This document shows positions 61,165 to 64,000 of a stretch of 64,000 nt of DNA, piece by piece; the first letter of the stretch is position 1; each line of letters opens with the position of its first letter. Under the pieces are notes generated by a model, which saw nothing but the letters and a program-made list of their open reading frames with translations, was not told where the DNA came from and did not search any database. The position numbers were made by a program, and so were the translations under genes. Source of the DNA: Aphidius gifuensis (taxonomy: Eukaryota > Arthropoda > Insecta > Hymenoptera > Braconidae); contig NC_057792.1 of the NCBI RefSeq assembly GCF_014905175.1, positions 6,882,001 to 6,946,000 of the forward strand. Direction: 5' to 3'.

Positions 61165-61949
61165 CCCTGGTGAAAATATTTCTCCGCATTTACTTCGAAT
61201 TTCTCTGCGATTAATCCGAATTTCTCCCAAATTGACCCATAATGTAAAGAAAAATATCAAATTTTTTTTCCGAATTTTCTCCGAATCAACTTGGGTGGAG
61301 AAACGTTCGGAAATATTTTTCCACGATGACAATACGCGGAGAAACATGCGAAAAAATAATTTCACCGTGGAGAAATTTTTTACGAATTTTCTCCGAATCG
61401 ACTTGGGTGGAGAAACGTTCGAAAATATTTCTTCGCGATAAAAAGACGCGGAAAAGCGGAAAGTACCTCGGTATATCAACTTTTTTGGAAGAAAGTGTCT
61501 TCAAATTTCGTTTTTTTTCAAAAAAAATAAACATCATTATGCTTTGCGTTATGTAACAATTAATAATTAGTCATTTTTTTTTGGAAAAATTGAAAATTGA
61601 AAAAGTTAGAAAAAAATTAAATAAATTCTGGAGAGGTTAGAGAAAGGGTGGAGAGATTTGTCGGCCATTTCTCCAACCGTGTGAAAAAATAATTTTATGT
61701 TACAAGGGCAGTGGGAATAATGTGTGAATTTCCAAAGCGTAAGAGGGGTAGTGCGCTTTTTAGAAATTCACACATTATTACCACTGTCCCTAGTAACATA
61801 AAATATACTATTACCGCGGAAAAATTCTTCCGAAATCGACGACGAGAAGGAAATTTTTCCACTCATTTCTCCGCATGGGTCAATTTGGGAGAAATTCGGA
61901 GTAACCGTGGAGAAATTCGGAAAAATTCGGAGAAATATTTTCACCAGGG
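61165..61949. mobile_element. Family B element, copy 2
   Basis: Ends CCCTGGTGAAAATATTTCTC and GAGAAATATTTTCACCAGGG. It interrupts satellite A: the left flank ends in GGTACTG and the right flank resumes TGCTTTTCCTTGG, so the pre-insertion text ACTGCTTTTCC can be recognised. The duplicated target appears to be only about 2 bp (TG). It shares the GCTTTGCGTTATGTAACAAT core with copies 1 and 4. A small inner palindrome (about 61710-61790) carries AATGTGTGAATTTC and its complement. Confidence 0.82.
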
Positions 61950-62110
61950 TGCTTTTCCTTGGTACTTTAATTTATTAAGAAATAAGATTGATGTGATAAA
62001 TGAGTTAAAAAGTTAACGTATATAAGATACGCCTCATTTTAGTCTCGTTTCGACGTCGAATCGCAAGGCTAAAAACCGGTTACGCCGAGTTAGCGTAAGA
62101 AAATACTATA
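61950..62110. repeat. Repeat D, inverse arm
   Basis: Reverse complement of about 59210-59366: CTTGGTACTTTAATTTATTA, GAGTTAAAAAGTTAAC and GTCTCGTTTCGACGTCGAAT each have a partner in the left arm. This closes a palindrome of about 2.9 kb around satellite A and family B copy 2. Confidence 0.82.
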
Positions 62111-62261
62111 AAATTCATGTATTTTGTTATCAAATGAATAATAATAATTATTTTTTTATAATTCATAATAAAACTATAATAAATTCAAAAAAAAAATTAG
62201 CGTGTTGCGAGTACGCGCGGGGAAAGTGAAACTTCTTTCGGAGTAGTTGCATGTCACGCTG

Positions 62262-62286
62262 AATAATAATAATAATAATAATAATA
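62262..62286. repeat. (AAT)n microsatellite
   Basis: About eight AAT units. Imperfect AAT/ATT tracts also fill 62290-62375 and 62930-63180. Confidence 0.9.
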
Positions 62287-62381
62287 TTAATACTGACAAT
62301 AATATTCAAATTTAAATATTATTAGTATTTATATTTCGAATATTATTATTATAAATTTTATTATTTATATCATCACATTAA

Positions 62382-62899
62382 TGGAAGAAGGGCGTAAGTG
62401 CCATTTTTGGGAATTTTTTTTTTTTTTTAAAAAAAAGGCGTAAGTGCAAATTTATAAATTTTCGGGCTTTGCATCTAATTTTAAGGCTTAAAGAAAAAAA
62501 ACAAGGGCGTATGTTCAGGGACTTACGCCCTTTTTCCATTCTCAAAATCATTTTTAATAAAAGATGAAGATTTGTAATTATTTTTATGTTTTTCTTATTA
62601 ATAATAAATTATTTATAATTATCAGTAAACAATCAATCATTCAAAAAATCCTGCCATTAAATAAATTTCAAATAAAATTGAAAATACGCCCTTCATCTTT
62701 TATTAAAAATTATATTGATAACGGAAAAAAGGCGTAAATCCGTGGATATACGCCCTTTATTCTTCATCAAAGGTTGTTACGCTCATTTTCCTTTTTTTTA
62801 AGTATTAAAATTAGATGAAAAACCCGAAAATTTATAAATTTGCACTTACGCCCTTTTTCTTTTAAAATTGACGTTTTTGGCACTTACGCCCTTCATCCT
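62382..62899. mobile_element. Foldback element with GGGCGTAAGTGC ends, flanked by TTAA
   Basis: GAAGGGCGTAAGTGCCA near the left end and TGGCACTTACGCCCTTC near the right end are exact complements. Matching inner words are GGCGTAAGTGCAAATTTATA, TTTAATAAAAGATGAAG and their complements, so almost the whole 518 bp folds on itself. TTAA lies at 62378-62381 and 62900-62903, possibly a 4-bp target duplication. No ORF. Confidence 0.8.
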
Positions 62900-62905
62900 T
62901 TAATG

Positions 62906-63440
62906 CGACGATATATAATTAATACCATCGATATTATTACTAATATTATATTGATATTATTGGAGTTATTATTATTTATAATAATATTATTCATATATAA
63001 CCATAGTATAAATAAAATAATAATTTCAAAAATATTAAATAAATATAATAATAATAACAATAATATTATAGATTTATAATAATATCAGTGATATTAATAA
63101 TATCAATAATAATATTGACAATAACATTCATATATAAATATTGTTAATTATTAGTATTTATATTCAAAATATTATTATTATACATGAGAAAATAATTATA
63201 CCGTTGTATTCAGAATGAAAAGATCTATTTGTGTACAAAATTTCAGAACATTCTCATTATATTTAAAAAAAAAAGAGTAATTTCTGCATAACCTCCTTAA
63301 TCTTCTTGCGACCAAGCGTAGAGCGTATAACAGAAAGTATATACGCGAGAGTATAACAGAGAGTATAACAGAGAGTATTCGCGAGCGCGTGACGCTAGCG
63401 GGGCTTCGAATTTTGTTGCTACTCTCCGTAAAGAAGTTTC
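62906..63440. other. AT-repeat DNA and a GC-richer inverse-repeat arm
   Basis: AAT/ATT tracts, then 63330-63430 with GAGAGTATAACA repeated three times and a CGCGAGCGCGTGACGCTAGC stretch. AAGAAGTTTCACTT at about 63432 is mirrored by AAGTGAAACTTCTTT at about 62225, so 62200-63445 is bounded by another inverted repeat. Confidence 0.55.
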
Positions 63441-63479
63441 ACTTCAAAAATAATTATAATTTTAGGTGTTGTTAAATTT

Positions 63480-63570
63480 TTTTTTCTCTACCTTGTTCTA
63501 GTCTCGTTTTAGTCTCGTTTCGACATCGAATCGACGCTAAAAAGCGGTTACGCTGAGTCAGAATATAAAA
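63480..63570. repeat. Repeat D, third block
   Basis: CTCGTTTTAGTCTCGTTTCG, ATCGAATCGACGCTAAAAAG and CGGTTACGCTGAGTCAG, in the same orientation as 61990-62100. Confidence 0.8.
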
Positions 63571-64000
63571 ATACTTCAAAATTCATCTATTTTGTTATTT
63601 AATTAATAATAATCATTAGTATCGTCTTTATTTATAATAAAACTATTATAAACGAGTCGGCCGTGTTCGGCTTCGCCGAACTTGGTTGTATATCTATTTT
63701 TGATTTTTCAAAAAATTAAAATCAAAAGAAATAGGTATGTAGAAAAAATTCAATTTCGACATTCTTATAAACCGGACATTAGGAACTAATGCATTTTTTT
63801 ATTTCTTTTCTTCTCGAAAAAATATATTGTTTCATCAAAAAAAACCCAGGAGATGATGAAAAAATTAAATATCTACATCCTGGTGAACTGAAAAACAACA
63901 TTACAAACTAAAGCAATATTTTTAATCTCTTCTTTTTGAAAAAATATATTTAATAATAAGAAAAACCCTGAAGATAATTGGAAAAATCATTTTGACCTCC
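63571..64000. other. Window end, with a perfect short hairpin
   Basis: GTTCGGCTTCGCCGAAC at 63665-63681 is a perfect 7-bp stem with a 3-base loop, in a GC island. The rest is AT-rich and no gene is seen. Confidence 0.5.

Noticed and set aside
63665..63681. Bacterial-type terminator or contaminant
   Set aside because: A short hairpin alone, no poly-T run after it and no bacterial gene nearby. Surroundings match the rest of the window.

Overview
The window looks like AT-rich nuclear DNA of an insect, most probably a hymenopteran such as a parasitoid wasp. The evidence is spliced genes with short introns, insect odorant receptors with a repeated five-exon plan, a divergent ionotropic receptor, an animal-type fatty acid synthase, a THAP/P-element transposon, and very abundant palindromic repeats. 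The species cannot be named from the sequence alone.

Layout. 49-507 (+): the last three exons of a PHACTR-type actin/PP1 regulator. 5132-7660: broken copies of genes found elsewhere in the window, namely two fatty acid synthase (FAS) fragments and an ionotropic receptor (IR) fragment. 7779-11522: nested foldback elements. 11613-18571 (-): an uninterrupted nine-exon FAS of 2108 codons that ends at the acyl carrier domain with no thioesterase. Its ketosynthase, acyltransferase and ketoreductase motifs are intact, but key dehydratase and enoylreductase positions are changed. 22453-34957 (-): one odorant receptor gene (OR1) whose second intron has grown to 10.8 kb and holds palindromic satellite, a GC-richer hairpin repeat and a 4668-bp P element with an exact 8-bp target duplication. 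36707-37715: a hAT-like non-autonomous element. 38228-39580 (+): Derlin-2. 40715-42752 (-): PPTC7-type mitochondrial phosphatase, divergent from 43909-44830 (+): INO80 subunit E, with a DRE site between them. 45812-47649 (+): ionotropic receptor. 49173-50703 (-) and 51593-53852 (-): two more complete odorant receptors, OR2 and OR3. 57060-64000: MITEs and a nested palindrome complex.

Two themes stand out. The first is chemosensory and lipid gene turnover: three ORs and an IR, each family with broken copies, plus a FAS with an inverted deletion derivative. The second is a layered repeat landscape in which palindromic units sit inside other palindromes. The housekeeping genes (Derlin-2, PPTC7, INO80E) are compact and unaffected, while OR1 has tolerated heavy insertion in a single intron.

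All exon models were built by hand from splice signals, reading-frame continuity and recognised family motifs. No database search or alignment program was run.
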